In this document: positions 1-12,700 of the stretch, piece after piece
Position numbering within the stretch: position 1 is the first letter of the stretch
How the letters are laid out: every line of letters begins with the position of its first letter
From: Spirodela intermedia
Lineage: Eukaryota > Streptophyta > Magnoliopsida > Alismatales > Araceae
Reading direction: 5' to 3'
Length of the DNA: 64,000 bases
Assembly (NCBI GenBank): GCA_902729315.2
Contig: LR746274.1
Location: 62,001 to 126,000, forward strand
Notes under the pieces: generated by a model
The model's database searches: none
What the model was told of the DNA's origin: nothing
The model's input: only the letters and a program-made list of their open reading frames with translations
Translations under genes and position numbers: made by a program

Positions 1-667
1 TCATCCAAGCATACAATCAAACGTAGAACATGAGATGAACAAACTCCATAAGATCACCATTCCAGCAACCATTAAATTTTAGTAAATCAATATAATCTTT
101 TCCTTTTTGAACATCCACTGAACAGTTACGAAGGCCATTCTTCAAATCGGCCTTTCAAGAAGGCATAGATGCTCGAGCAGGAATGAATAGCAGTTATGGG
201 GACGTCAAGAAAATCATTCACAAAAAAAAAAAAAACCATTCCATTCCATTTCATGTCTTCGAAGATGAGACAACCACTTTTCACAATCTATCTCAGGCAT
301 TGGCATACTACTTACCAAATGTCACTCCATACGCACTTTCTCAGGTGTTGATAGAATGAATAACAGGATCCTTGATGCACAACAATTGTCAAAATTTCGG
401 GATCCACCCAAGTAGAAGGAAAAAAAGTAAAAAATACTCGATTCATTCACTAATCGCGATTTCCAGCGTACAGGAGGACTTTGTTTCATATCTTTTTCGC
501 TCGCTTCACCAACTAAAGTGGTTGGTTTAGTGAGTTTCTGGCATAAATACTTCTCATAAGCAGAGAGAACGAGGAAAACAAGAGAGGACAAGGGGAGCGA
601 GACCTGAGTCGATCGATTATCATCCAGAATACGCTTAAGAGATAAACAACTGGGGAATCAGTTTCAC
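1..667 (-). other. Intron 1 of the PCFS4-like gene (incomplete)
   Basis: Non-coding, AT-rich sequence between the donor at 667 and the left edge. It has a poly-A run near 222-235 on the plus strand. No exon is recognisable in it. Confidence 0.6.
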
Positions 668-1111
668 CTCGAGAATATTGGCGCAGATGACGGCGGCAAT
701 CGCTTTGGCTGCGTGTAAGCTCTCCCCGGCGATAATCGTCAGGTTTGTGATGATGGGCTTCGAATTGAAGGTAAGCTCGGCCAGGGCCGACTTGTACTGC
801 GCGGCCAACTCCTGCATCTGCTGCTGCTGCTGATAGGAAGGGCCCCGGAAGGCGGCCGCGGGCTGATCTTCAACCCTGGAATCTCTCTCGCGCTCGTTCG
901 CCCTCAACCTGGACGCCCCCGGGTTGGGCACCCCACCCGCCAAGGGCGCCGCAGCCCTCGGGAGGAAGGGTCGATCTCGATCGGGACCGGCGCCCTTACC
1001 AGCGAGGACACCGCGGGGATCCCTCTCTGCCAACTCCCCCAGGCGGGGCTTCTTGAGGAGACCCGGCTCCTTCGATCTGTCGAGGGATCTGCGCGAGCTC
1101 TCCATCTCCAT
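668..1111 (-). CDS. PCFS4: PCFS4/PCF11-like cleavage-polyadenylation factor, first coding exon (partial)
   Basis: The first 148 codons of a PCF11-type pre-mRNA cleavage and polyadenylation factor. ATG at 1111; the exon closes at 668 on the donor CTCGAG/GTGAAA, in phase 0. The first ~95 residues are a low-complexity, Arg/Pro-rich leader followed by a short Gln run. From about residue 100 the sequence is the start of a CID domain ([19 protein letters not shown], then a segment ending CANILE), which in the family binds the RNA polymerase II C-terminal domain. In plant homologues the next residues continue as V-P-S, which fits the splice point. The rest of the gene lies beyond the left edge, so 1-667 is intron 1. 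A second in-frame ATG two codons downstream could also start translation. Family identity is secure; the choice of PCFS4 over other PCF11-like paralogues is inference. Confidence 0.85.
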
Positions 1112-1614
1112 CCCGTCGCAGATGCGGAATCAAAGCCACCACGAGAGACGCCCAAACCGCTGCTCTAACATGGAGCCGGAACGAGCAGCGGATGGAAGCG
1201 GCGGCGGCGGCGGCGGGGGAAGAGGATCCGCGAGGGAGCGAGGGAGGGCGAGGCGAGGGGACAGGGGGGCACGGGAGGTAATTAAACGGGCCGCAGGGGG
1301 GCTGTTTTTTTTCTTAAATGGCGGACGCTGACGGCGGGGTGCTTTGGGTAAAATCGTTATCAGGAACACAGCCACACACCTAGTATCCAATATGACTAAA
1401 ATACCCTCAACCCCCATCTTCCTCAACCTACGAACGTACAAGGGACCGTATGGACACTAACGTGTAGCCGGGCTGGCTCATGTGGGCTGGCCATCGACGT
1501 TGGCCCATCAGAGCTCTCCCCCGATGGGCCTCACCCCGGCGCAACTGAGGCGATCGGCCCATCTAACTAAGGCAAGAATATGACCCACATCCCTATGTTT
1601 GAGACCCGGGGGCG
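1112..1614. other. Spacer: PCFS4 leader/promoter and DREB 3' side
   Basis: Holds the presumed 5' UTR and promoter of the PCFS4-like gene (minus strand, upstream of 1111), including a GGC-repeat patch near 1196-1216, and then the 3' flank of the DREB gene. No clear TATA box or other gene was seen. Confidence 0.5.
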
Positions 1615-2292
1615 TCACCAGAGCGCCCATTGTGAGGCGGAGTCCAGGTGGCCGTCCACGTGGTCCAAGTCGAAGGCCCAGAAGAGGGTGGTCGGGGAGA
1701 GGAGCACCCCCTCCGCCATGCTGACCAGCAGCCCCGGCAGGTCGAACAGCGCATCCTCGTCTAGGAACGCCGTTGCGAGCGGCGCCGGAGCTTCAACCGG
1801 CATCGGCGGTGGCGGCGACGAGAAGGAAGGGGCGGAGAGGGGGGCCGGGGGGGAGACGGGGTGGCGGAACATCGCCGCTGCCTCGACGACGGCGCTTCTG
1901 ATGTCGTCGGCGGCGGGGGACTGGGCGCGCGGGAGCAGCCACTCGGAGTCGGGGAAGTTGAGGACGGCAGAGCGCCCGCGCAGAGCGAGCGCGGCGACGT
2001 CGTGGGCGCGAGCGGCCATCTCAGGCGTGGGGAAGGTGCCGAGCCAGTGGCGCTTCTCGTTGCGCGGCTCCCTCACCTCGCAAACCCACTTGCCGCCGTT
2101 GCGCTCCCTCACCCCGCGGTACACCGGATGGCGCGTCTCCCTGAACTTCTTCCTCCCCGCCCGCCGCTTCTCCGTTCTGCCCGACGACGACGACGGCGAC
2201 GACGATGAAGCAGAGATGTGCGGAGGAGGCGCCGCATCGGAGGAGAAGGAGGATGACGACGACGAATCAGAGGGCGAGCACCCCGAGTCCAT
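1615..2292 (-). CDS. DREB1/CBF-type AP2/ERF transcription factor
   Basis: Intronless 225-aa protein. A Ser-rich N-terminus is followed by the CBF-type signature before the AP2 domain ([15 protein letters not shown], residues 42-56), one AP2 domain at about 58-115 ([19 protein letters not shown] ... WLGTF ... [17 protein letters not shown]), then DSEW, matching the DSAWR signature just after the domain in CBF/DREB1 proteins. The Val14 and Glu at AP2 position 19 expected for DRE/CRT (CCGAC) binding appear present. The C-terminus is acidic/hydrophobic and ends QWALW, a weak form of the family's LWSY/F end. In the family these are nuclear activators of cold and drought genes; single-exon structure is also typical. 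Start chosen at the first ATG, with a TATA-like element about 185 bp upstream. The exact subgroup member cannot be named. Confidence 0.93.
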   Translation of the reverse strand: MDSGCSPSDSSSSSSFSSDAAPPPHISASSSSPSSSSGRTEKRRAGRKKFRETRHPVYRGVRERNGGKWVCEVREPRNEKRHWLGTFPTPEMAARAHDVAALALRGRSAVLNFPDSEWLLPRAQSPAADDIRSAVVEAAAMFRHPVSPPAPLSAPSFSSPPPPMPVEAPAPLATAFLDEDALFDLPGLLVSMAEGVLLSPTTLFWAFDLDHVDGHLDSASQWALW

Positions 2293-3447
2293 GTAGCCTA
2301 CTGGCGGTCACGTCTTCCTCGACGGACTGTTAAAAAGGGGGAGACAGCGGTGTGTGTGTGGTGTGTATGTATTGTATGTTACACCGTCCCGAGAAGACCA
2401 GTGAAGAAGGAGGGCCGAGGCACGAGAGAGAGAGAGAGCGACGGAATCACAGAGAGGAAAGGAGAGCGAGTGTAGTATATACCTGGGGGGGGTGCAGTCG
2501 TAAGGTGGAATATAAGGGAGGAGGACAGAGCCGGACGTCGAGCTCTACGACGAGAGCGACGCGATGTGCGGAAACTTGCCACACGTGTGTGAAATGTGTA
2601 TGAGCACAAACCCGGAACCACATCTGACGGCGATTCGAAAAACGGCAGAAAAAGGTCCACGTTTCGAAATATTTCCCTCGCCACATTTAAAACGTGCAAC
2701 CTCTCGAATTAAAGATGCTTTACCGTCTTGACGGAATCAACGACTGCAAGCAAGTAGGGATGGACGGAGAGCAATCGGGTTGACCTCGTCTCATTTCCTG
2801 ATTCCCTTCGCGTGCAAATTCATTCCGACAATACTCTCCCTTTCCCTGAGACGAGTCAAGGCCGATTGCTTCAGTTTTCATTTGACCGCAGCGGGCTGGG
2901 TTATTCTATTCGACTGTTTGACGGAGGAAGTCGCTCGTGACCTCACCCGTGTCTGCCCGGGATAAGCTCGGCTGATCCGAGCGCACCCACCAAACGAGAG
3001 AGATGCTCTTCTGGAGACTCTGGTTGGCTGGCAGCGGCGCGTGGAGTCTCAGATCTCACTCGCTAGAACGAACCGAGAATAAACTGACAACCCGGCAGAA
3101 GACCACTGTTGCCGTTCCCAGCCGGGTCGGCTTCTCAGGTGTCTCGGACTTTCAATGTCTTCCCTCGGGCCCAACTCCGGGGGAGGAGAGGAGGTCAACG
3201 GACGGCGCGGCCGGTGTGAGGATATCCCGGGGGTGAAGGTGGGGAGGGGACTCGAGATAGACGCTCAGGGAGACGAGCTTATAAACAAGTGGGATTACAG
3301 GGGCCCACCGCCATCATCTCTGATCGAGCTCCCGTCCCCGCAAGGGGTGGTGGGAGGGACAAGGGGGAAGGGGGGGAAGCAAGCAAAGGCTCACTTCTTC
3401 TCGCCCTTCCGCTCAAGCAGCAGAGAGGGCTGGTTACTTGTCATGGG
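2293..3447. other. Spacer: DREB promoter and kinase 3' flank
   Basis: About 1.15 kb without a supportable gene. The left half is the promoter side of the DREB1-like gene, with GA repeats around 2425-2465. The right half is the 3' flank of the KIPK gene, with its UTR presumably just below 3448. Open frames here are short and unconserved. Confidence 0.5.
2476..2481 (-). promoter_or_regulatory. Candidate TATA box of the DREB1-like gene
   Basis: GTATATAC on the minus strand, about 185 bp upstream of the DREB start codon. The interval between it and the ATG carries GA/CT-rich sequence typical of a leader. Position and motif only; the start site is not known. Confidence 0.4.
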
Positions 3448-6400
3448 CTAGAAGAGTTCAAACTCCACCCTCTCTCCGTGGGTTCTGAACTCCAGGCACC
3501 CGCCTTCCTTCTTCCCGCGGCTGCTGACTGCTGCTGGGGCCGGGGGTACTGGGGCTGGCGGTGGCCGGGTTTCAGGGGGGGCGGCGCATCTGATCAGAGC
3601 CCAGTTGAGACCCTGGAAGAAAGGATGCTGCTTGATCTCGGCGGCGCCCCTGAGCGAGCCCAGCCTGTCCTCCGGCTCCTTGACGAGGAGCCCCCGGATC
3701 AGGGCCCGAGCCTGGAGGCTCACGCCCGGGCTCGCGGGGAACGTGAGGCTCTGGGTCACCACGTTGGCGAGGGTCTCCTCGTTCCCCGCCCCTTTGAAGG
3801 GGGTCCTCCCGAACAGCAGCTCGTACAGGAAGATCCCCAACGTCCACCAGTCCACCGAGCTTCCGTGGCCGTCGCCCTTGATGATCTCCGGCGCCAGGTA
3901 CTCGTGCGTCCCCACGAACGAGTTCGACCGCGCCTCGGTCGGCTCCGCCACCAGCTGCGGCAGCGCCGCCGGCCCGCCGGCGAGCTCCACCTTCTTCTTG
4001 CCCCCCGGCGTGGAGGCGGCGGCGGAGGGCCCGAAGCAGGAGACCTGGACCCACGAAGGGTGGAGACAGCGGGGGTCGACGCAGCTCGAGGATTCAGCAC
4101 AAGTGCCCGATGCCCTCCTTCCCGAATCTCCTACGCCCAGCGACGACGACGACCGGAGGAGGGTCGGGCTCACCGAGCACCGAAGGGACAGGTCAAAGTC
4201 CGAGAGCATGATGTGGCCGTCTTCTCGCACCAGAATGTTCTCCGGCTTCAGATCGCGGTACACCACTCCGAGCATGTGGAGGTACTCCAGGGCGAGGAGG
4301 ACTTCTGCCACATAAAACCTGCACCGGCCACGGCAACGGCATGCATCATAACCCATGAACGTATTGTTCCAGTAAAGTATCTACTACTAAACTACGCCTG
4401 CATGCTGAATGGCATGTTCCCCCCAAGGTCCTCCCCGAGATAACTTACTGCACAAGCCTGAGCCGGAGCATCACAAAGTCAAATGAAAAAGTGCACCCTC
4501 TATGTTACGTGATTTACCACCCGTTCCGGGCTCTCCCTATCCTTGTAATTCCTACCATGCAGTCTAGCCTACACGAAGCCTGACTTTAATGCACATTTGA
4601 CACGGAGACTAATTGCATGCTCACACAGTGAAAGATAGAAAATCCCGACTTGGTTTTGACCGGAGGGAAAACAGATTCACTGATTTGCGCCGGAAGAAAA
4701 TCCGGTTTCCATTTAAGATCTCTACCGACAGCTCCCCTCTAGATGAACCGTAAGAGAAAACACCGACTGAAACAATCACAAGAATACCTTCAACACCTTG
4801 AGTAAAAAAAAAAGAAACTACCAATTTCAGATTTCCCACTAAACAAATTAGGATCTGCGGGCAAGAACAGGAGAGCGATTGAGATCCTAACTCCATACGA
4901 CAACGGGAGGGGGAGAGAGAGAGAGAGAGAAGGCCACTGACAGTGCATGAGATCAAATGCTTCTATTTCGGAATCCAAAATGCTAAACAAGAGATCCAGT
5001 TTACACAGGTAAAAGCTACGTACCTGGCTGCTGGCTCAGAAAAGCTCCGGCCAGGCTGCCTCTGTCGAAGGACATGCAAATCACCACCTGGGCAATATTC
5101 CATGACCAAGCATGAAAGATTATCCGTGGTAAAGTAGGTGTACAATGTTGGAAGAAATGGATGATCCAGAATCTGCAGGATCTCTCTTTCAGTCTGTGCT
5201 CTTGACATCTTCTTTCTGCTCAACAAGAAATCATTATCCATAACTTTCAAGGCAAATAAGCATTCGGTGCCGATTAGTTCAGCAAGATACACGGTTCCAA
5301 TATCTCCACAACCAAGCCTCTTGAGAAGGATAAAATTGTCCAATCCTATGCTCCCTTGGTGCATCTCAGTTTCCCGGATGGCAATCCATCTGAAGTCTTT
5401 TGACATATGAGGTCTACAGCCACGGCCACTAGAGGTGCTTTGGCTGCTTTCATCACTTACACTTGTGCTACTGCTGTGATCACCCATGCTACTTTTTGAA
5501 CTCTGTGAGCTTTCTCCTTTTTCCTTTGATCTTGCACCTTCACTCACTTCCCCTCTTAGAACCCCATCACCATTCCCACTGTCAACAGTACAGTCATATT
5601 TCGTCGCATTACAGATATTTCTTTTCGGAGTAACGGGGTTATTTTGTTTTCTATGACTCGCTGCAGCCAAAGAGGGCTCCTTTTGGCATCCCAGTTTAGT
5701 ATTATTAGAGCGAAATGTATCACCTTCGCTGCAGGCAACAGAGTGACCAGATGCAGGAGTCGAATCATTCCCTTTGAAAAAGATCTTGTTCTTCAGTGCT
5801 GGTCTAGCCGGGCACGGACTGGAACATGATTTAGTCGTCTGATTCCCAAGTTTTGGGGTGGAATCACGCGCCTGAGTTTTTGACTTTCCCTTAACTCCAA
5901 CCGATGATTTAATTCCAAAATCCGTCAAAGGAGAAGCAATCACATCCTTCACTCTTGGCTTCATCACCTTCTTTGCAGCTCGTGGTGATGTATGCGAATG
6001 GATACCAGTTTCAGTGGATCTTTCTACTTTGCAAGCTTCAGCAGATCCAGACGTTCTCCCACAAAACTCTGGATCAATCTTCTGTGGCACAATCGAAATC
6101 TCAAACAAACTGCCTTTCTCTTTATCTACTGATTCGTTGGACTGAACGACAACAGATGCATATAGCCTTTTAATATTTCCAGCTTCAGAGACGTCAGAGA
6201 TGCCAACTGGCTTTGACAGCCTCTTCATAGCAGCCATTTCTGATGCCTGAGAGATGCACAACTTTCTCAGCGCCTGCTTTAAAGTAACAGATTCTGATAT
6301 TCCAATGCCTGATGATTGAGGGAAACCACCAACTCTAATTGGCTTCTTTAGGGTATTTCTTTGCTGCAGGTCGACGCCTACCTGACAGAAGGGGCTTTTA

Positions 6401-6594
6401 GGCCTAGGGGTTGTACCCAAATCAACTGCTTCAGCCAGCGGTCCACGTCCATATCCATCACCATGACCATATATTTTTTCGAACCTGGCATCTACTCTCA
6501 CCTTACAGTTAATTGGCTTAAGCCCCTTAAAATGATGTGCATAATTTACTTCATCCTCTGTCATTATCTCACAAGCTCCACCAGACGAAGACAT
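3448..6594 (-). CDS. KIPK: AGCVIII protein kinase, KIPK-like
   Basis: Two coding exons: 5024-6594 and 3448-4318, joined within an Arg codon (donor CCAG/GTACGT, acceptor TGCAG/GTTTTA); 813 aa. A ~420-residue non-catalytic N-terminus, Ser-rich near its end, precedes an AGC kinase domain from about residue 421: Gly loop [15 protein letters not shown] lysine near 450, YRDLKPEN with catalytic Asp ~546, and the plant-specific DFD at 564-566 in place of DFG. An insertion follows between subdomains VII and VIII, ahead of [10 protein letters not shown]. The protein ends VEFELF, an FxxF hydrophobic motif as used for PDK1 docking. [17 protein letters not shown] and [13 protein letters not shown] are characteristic of the KCBP-interacting kinase (KIPK) branch near D6PK. 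Role from family: Ser/Thr kinase linked to kinesin-like KCBP and growth polarity. Start chosen at MSSSGG; the frame is open upstream to another ATG at 6669, but a likely acceptor (TTTGAG) lies between, so I treat that as intron. Confidence 0.92.
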
Positions 6595-8720
6595 TTTCTT
6601 CAGCTCGTTCACTTGCTTCCTCAGTACCTCAAAGATTACAACAAAACCCAAACGACTGTGCTTCCTCACTCTAATTTAATTCTTTTCCAGGTATCTGATC
6701 GAAAGAAAAGATGGATCACGAAATATTCACAAGAACTTAAATACCAGTTTCTTTCAAAATCCTGATTCGAGCACTAGAAAAATCTCTCTTTTCATTTTCC
6801 GAAGTGATTTCAGAGGTTCCAATAGATAACTTTCATTTATCCCGCCATTCCACACACTTCCTCGGTAAAACCTAAGACTACACCAAAACACAGGAACTAT
6901 AGTAGCATCCTCTAACCGTGAGAGACATCTTGCGGAAATAAAACACAGATCCTGTAACATAAGATCTTATAACCGTGAGTCAATGTATCAGCTCCCGCAG
7001 CATGTTTGTAGATGGATTCTCTTTCCGATTCTTCCCCAGACAGAATAAACCATCCGAAATCTGCACGAATAAATAATTCCACATCATAAAAAGATCCGGA
7101 AAAAAAGCATGGAGAATTCGAAAATTTCCGACATATTACCCAAAAAAGATTTAAGAAGCAACTAACACAATCGAGACTCAACACATAGCAACAAAAGAGA
7201 GGTGATCATAAATTTCCACAGTTTATCAAGGAAAAAAAAATCAATTAATCAAGCAGTAGGTGCAGAAGTCTAATTAAAGAACTAAACAGAAGATACATAG
7301 GATAACAGAAAAAGGAAGTGAAAGACCAGAGAGTACTTGTAGACTCCAATGCCAAATGATTGCAGGAAACCACCAAGACGTTGATTATAGGCAACTCTTG
7401 TGGTTTACTTGAACCAGCTTTGGGAACCTGGTGGACGATGATAATACTGGATACTTTCAGCATTTGGTTGAATTATCTTGATAAACGAACCATGGAGTGA
7501 TCATCACCAGCATGATTCCCCACCAAAACAAATGTAGAGAGAAAATCCAAGATGGAACAGCACCCTAAGGAATTGATTATTATCTAATCCGAGGCCGTGG
7601 TGGTATTTTCTATGTCTCCACGACTGGAGTACTGGAACAGTGCCCTGAGGAATTGATTATAGACATGGCAAATTCCTTAGTTAAGTTCAGATAGGTATAT
7701 GAAGTCCAATGGGGCTACGTGGAAGAATAGGAAAACTGGCATCGGGTTTATGGTAAATACAATTATTCATGGGAATTCACATCGGGTTGGAAAACTAAGA
7801 TTTCTACATCTGCAACGATGAATCATCTTATACATTCAGAAACAAAATCTCTGATTTTTTAAGAAGAATATTTAAACATGAAAATATCCATAAAACTACT
7901 AGATATCAAAGTTCACACAAAACCGACCAGTTCATTTACCATAGGGACCACACGCTTTCGAACATTACACAAACGAAATGAAGCAACTTCAGAAAAACAT
8001 GGACATGGCGGATCCACGGATCGTGGCATTACACTCGCTCGTCTACTATTTTCCCCACTAACTAATCCTCTCCATAGGCGTCCAGAGGAATGCCATCCTA
8101 CTACCTCAAAAAACAGAGGGCTACAACTCGGAAAGCTACGGAAAAGGAGGACTAGGTATACCACAACATGAACTCTTAGGAGCATCAATCCCCGGAAGCA
8201 TGATCTACACGGGGCTAGACGATACAAAATAAATACGAAAACAAAATAAGACAGCACATTGCCCTCCAATGATCCAACTAAAGTCATCCGACTACCTAGC
8301 GCACAAGCACCCACCCAGAGGGGAAAGCTGAGGCATTCAACTCACCTCAAAGTGGTCACCAACTCCGATCCTAGGCCCAGTCGGATGCGTCAGTTCGGAG
8401 ACCGCTCCGTCCCGGCCCAAGCAGTTAACGACTCACCTCCCAATGGAGTGATAGGAGACGGGAACCGAGAATCAATACAGGGAAGATCTCCATTCCCCCG
8501 GCAGCTGCGAGAGAGAGAGAGAGGACCTTAGGGTTGTTGACGGTGGCCGGTGGCGAGAGAGACGGGGAGAGAAGCCCTCACTTTCACAGCGAACAAAGTA
8601 GAGAAAATGTCGAAAATAGGGGAAATATAATAAAGAGATATTCCGTCCCCCTCGTCGCGTCCTCCCACCCCTGCACGAGGAGCCAGAAGAGCCTTCATAA
8701 GTAGGCCTAGTATATATCCA
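6595..8720 (-). other. 5' leader and leader intron region of the KIPK-like gene
   Basis: About 2.1 kb between the kinase start codon and a TATA-like element, without a coding exon. A likely acceptor just upstream of the ATG (ATCTTTGAG/GTACTG near 6630) suggests at least one 5' UTR intron. Two related 26-bp segments (7555-7580 and 7635-7660) and a fragment resembling kinase exon 1 (about 7339-7372) lie inside it. Extent of UTR exons is inferred, not seen. Confidence 0.4.
8709..8717 (-). promoter_or_regulatory. Candidate TATA box for the KIPK-like transcript
   Basis: GGATATATACT on the minus strand, upstream of a GA-rich segment (8508-8530) that could be the first leader exon. A second AT-rich candidate lies at 8617-8632. 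Which one is used cannot be told from sequence alone. Confidence 0.3.
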
Positions 8721-9701
8721 TTATTACATTCATGCCACTGATTTAATCGCCCCGCGCTCCGCACCGTTGTCACTGAGAGGGGAGCTGGCGAGAAGTGATC
8801 CGCACCGTTGGTCCGCCCCGGCATTAACGCGCACATCGCGCACCACGTTTCCGCGACCGGTGGCCGCCGCGCCGCCGGAGCACGTCGAGGGAGCCGCGGT
8901 GATGACATCACCGACTTATGGAAGAGCACATGCCCCGGCCACGTCACTGTCCGCCGTGCCGACATGTACAGCGATCTTTGCGCCGCCCGAATTTGGCGGA
9001 GCATTGGATTCCCCCGCCGTCGAGTGGCCGTCGACGTAAATCCCCGCAAGGTGAGGGGCCTTTCTCGTCGTTTGTAATCGCCGACGACGCTGACAACTAA
9101 AATATATATCCGGGTGAAGGAACTTCTCCGCTGTGGTGGTCACGTTGGCCAAAGCACCGATACTAATAAGATATCGAGCGGGCCGTCGCCGCCGCCTGCG
9201 GGAGGCAGGCATCCCCCACATGCCCTGTCCTCCGACGAGGACGAACGGTGGGGCCCGCTATCCTCCGGGCAGGAGCGAGAGAAGCCATGTGATCGATAGG
9301 CCTGCTCCATCTCTTGTTTCAGCTGTGCTTTGCGCAGGTGGTCGAGGGGTTGGGGTGCCGCCGTGGTTGAAGGGAACTTCTTCCTACCGGCATGCTCCGA
9401 CGCCGGAACAGGAAAGACCGAACTGGGCTAGGTGACGTCATACAACTTCCTAAAAGAATGGCCTTCCATATAAAATCTGGGCTACACCAGTCAGCAAGTA
9501 GACGGCATCCATCAATCGCACGAGAGCAATACTCTCTCCGGCGCGTCCTGCCGTCGATGAGATTCCGGCGTTAAAAGACCCACAGAAGCTCTCGGTTCAA
9601 AAACCAGGCATCTCTTCTTCTTCCTCTGCTTCGAGAGGAACTCGGCTACGTCGAGCAGAAGCATCCCCCAAGGAATGGCATTATCCAGCCGTGGCATCGC
9701 G
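8721..9701. other. Spacer between KIPK promoter and WDR74 3' end
   Basis: Nearly 1 kb, moderately GC-rich. It holds the distal promoter of the kinase gene and the 3' UTR side of the WDR74-like gene (stop at 9702). Overlapping short open frames on both strands show no recognisable domain. Confidence 0.5.
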
Positions 9702-12700
9702 TTAGGAGTCATCAGAACGGGGCTTGTGCTTTCTCTTCTTGCTGGCACTCTTCACCTTTGACGCAATCTTCGGAGACGGGTCTTTCTGTCTCACACGAGA
9801 CACCCCATTACTCTCCTCGTCAAGAGTGGTCTCAACCACAGCCTCGCCCGTCAGACCGTCGTCTTCAATCTCCCTCTTTCTGGTTTTGGCTCGCTTGGCC
9901 TTCTTCCCCTTGGAAAGTTTCCTGCTCACACCAGCAGCTGGCTCATCATCCTCGCATTCTCTGGCTCGGGCTTCCTCGAGATTATCGATCTCGGAATCAT
10001 ATCGCTCGTCGGCAGCGCCAGTCGCAACTTCTGTTGACAGAACAGATACGAGCAAGAGAGACCAACGTCAGGGTAGGATGGAAGCAGAGCCAGCGAGGAA
10101 CGTGACATTTACCCAGTTACTCATGGATACGAGATACAAATGTGATGAAAGAGGGTAGGGAAGATCAACCTTCGTCGGAAAAGCTTGAATCGAACGCCAC
10201 ATTTGTGAGATGCTGCTTGAGAAAGACCTGCCCCAACAGTAACCAGAGAATCAGTATGAAATTTAGCTACGCCACATCCGTGAGCATTAGGAAGAATAAA
10301 TCCGATTCATCAAACTTAAAAAGGCACGCGGAATGGATCATCATAGTCCCAACAAATGGAGAACCACGTTGTTCATCCCAACTTAAAAAGGCGCGTTGCA
10401 CTCTTTGATGAGAGTGCAAAGGAAAGAACTCCAGTTAATATTTATGGTCATTCTGGCCGCCAGCTCCGAAAAAAACCTCACACTGGACGGATTCAGGGGA
10501 TGAACGGTTGACCCCTGAATGAGTAACTAGTCTGAAAATGCTAGATGCATAGTTATTCTAACATAATGCTGAGCATATTTCCCCAGGATCATAAAGTAAA
10601 AAGACAGAATATTCTAGTTCAAACAAAAAAGGCACCATTTCATCAAAGAGTTCATTATTATGATAGACGCGATCCCAATTTCTTCCACCAGCTTGACTAC
10701 AATGAGAAATGCATAAATAGTCGTCCATCCTTCTAGCACTTTTAGGATCTCTAGAGTTGTATACAATTCAGGATTCTTAGGATCTCTAGATTTGGTAGCT
10801 ACTTCGCCTTGCTTTCTCTCGCCGCTATTGATGATTTCTTCCATATACAATGAATTCTGAGGAAAATGCCACCTACACAGCTACGTAAGAGACAACTACT
10901 GTCCACCTCACTTTTTCCTGGCATTTGACCCCCCATTAATTCAATTATGCTGTACAGCAATGAATGATAAGTAGCCTATTTTTTCACATGGCACTGTAAT
11001 CTATTGGTGACAGAGTGGCGCATTTTTCTGGTAGAACCAAATTAAAATATTATAGAATGGAACATGATTTCAAGCTGCGAATAGATGCACACCGCTGAAA
11101 GAGGCTGCCTCGACCTTGTATCCCACAACCGCAAATAGCCATCAAGTCCTGAAGGATACCCGATAAAAGTAAGGAAGAAGTATATGGGGGTAAGTGTATG
11201 ATGAAGTACAGATGCCTTGAAAAGAAATTACACGGGCAAAAAACTAAATGAAAATAGTCATATGGGAATAACAAAATGAGGCAACCAGTTCCTATGAGAT
11301 TAAAAATAGTCACTAAAATAAAATGGAAGAATTCAGCTAAGAAAGCACAACTCGTTTAGGAAAGAGGTATAGACAATATATGCAATGGCCGCTATAATCC
11401 TTGAAGGCTCACAACTGGCCGCATTCCATTCGAATCTCACAAGACTTTGTAGAAATAAGCCATGGCGGTCACAAATATGGAAAGATGTGAATATGTTTAC
11501 TGCCATTCACATTTGAAGCTAGCAGGCGGAAGCATTAATCTCCACTGACACTCAACTTTTCAATGGATGCCATGAGATGCACAGAATATGAACTAAAGTC
11601 GTATGCAGTCTATCAAGCGTCCTTCACGAAGAAAGACAAAGTAAACTATTCAAAAAGATTAAGGAATGCCCACATACAATTACAACATCCAAATAGATAG
11701 CCAAATTCTAATCATAAAAATTATTAATTATGATTGTCTGCTGTGTCACTAGATCTCATTGCGTTTAAAAAATATACAAAAAATGAAAGGAATAAAAACA
11801 CCATGGAAGCGCATAGTTATAGACTTAACTCACCACATGATGCAATCACTTGCAGATCAGGATGCCTTGCAATGGACCTAATGCTTCCACAACACTTACC
11901 AATAAAGCAACCCAACAACCTTCCTGAGATGATGGAAAAACAAAATCAAGATAGTGGTTAAGTTTACTTTAAAGACCAGATATCATCACAAACCTGTCCG
12001 CATGTCAAATGATGCCAGATCACCAGATCCAGTTCCTACGTAGACAGTATTGCCATCCACATCCTCGGCAACTGACTTAATTGAAGACTCGCGAAAATCT
12101 ACTGAAAAAACGGGCCTTCTTTGCGCAGAAATATCATAAAGTCGAACCTATCACGGCAGTAGAAATTATAAATAAATGTATCACGGAACTATAAATATTT
12201 TTTTCATAAAAAAATCAAATATGAAGGTAACAAACCTATTTAAAAAATTATCAAAACGATATGGCCTTTAACAAAACAGATAAATTTTGAAGAAACTGCA
12301 TTCCACTAAACTTTCAATATACCTGATGACTGTTAGTCCCCGCAACAATTTTCCTACGGTCATGTTTGCTGAGGAACGATGCAGCAGTGAACCAAGTAGG
12401 AGTGAATATACCAAGGTTGTTTGCAGGAGGCTTTGAACACATCAATTTTACCAATGAGTATGCCGTTACATGAGATTGAAAAAATAGGAAATACAAAACC
12501 TTACAGGTTTTGCGGTCCAGATCTTCTGGCACTTGTCAAGGTCCCACACATTCACTTCAACGCCCTTCCTGAATTTGACAGGGAAAAATAGTTGACTCTT
12601 CAGTTTGGACGGACATAATGATCCACAGACGTTAATACGACCAGATAACCAGGGCATGACATTGCCTTACTAACTTTGTGCTTAGGGCAACCGTGAGATA

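Noticed and set aside
1130-1441. Open frames upstream of the PCFS4 exon
   Set aside because: Created by GGC/Pro-rich low complexity; no family resemblance and no splice support.
3289-4443. 384-codon plus-strand open frame
   Set aside because: It lies antisense to the kinase exon 2, and its openness reflects GC-rich codons of that exon. No domain in this frame.
6595-6669. Upstream in-frame ATG that would add 25 residues to the kinase
   Set aside because: A plausible intron acceptor lies between it and MSSSGG, and the extra residues resemble no KIPK N-terminus. Not excluded.
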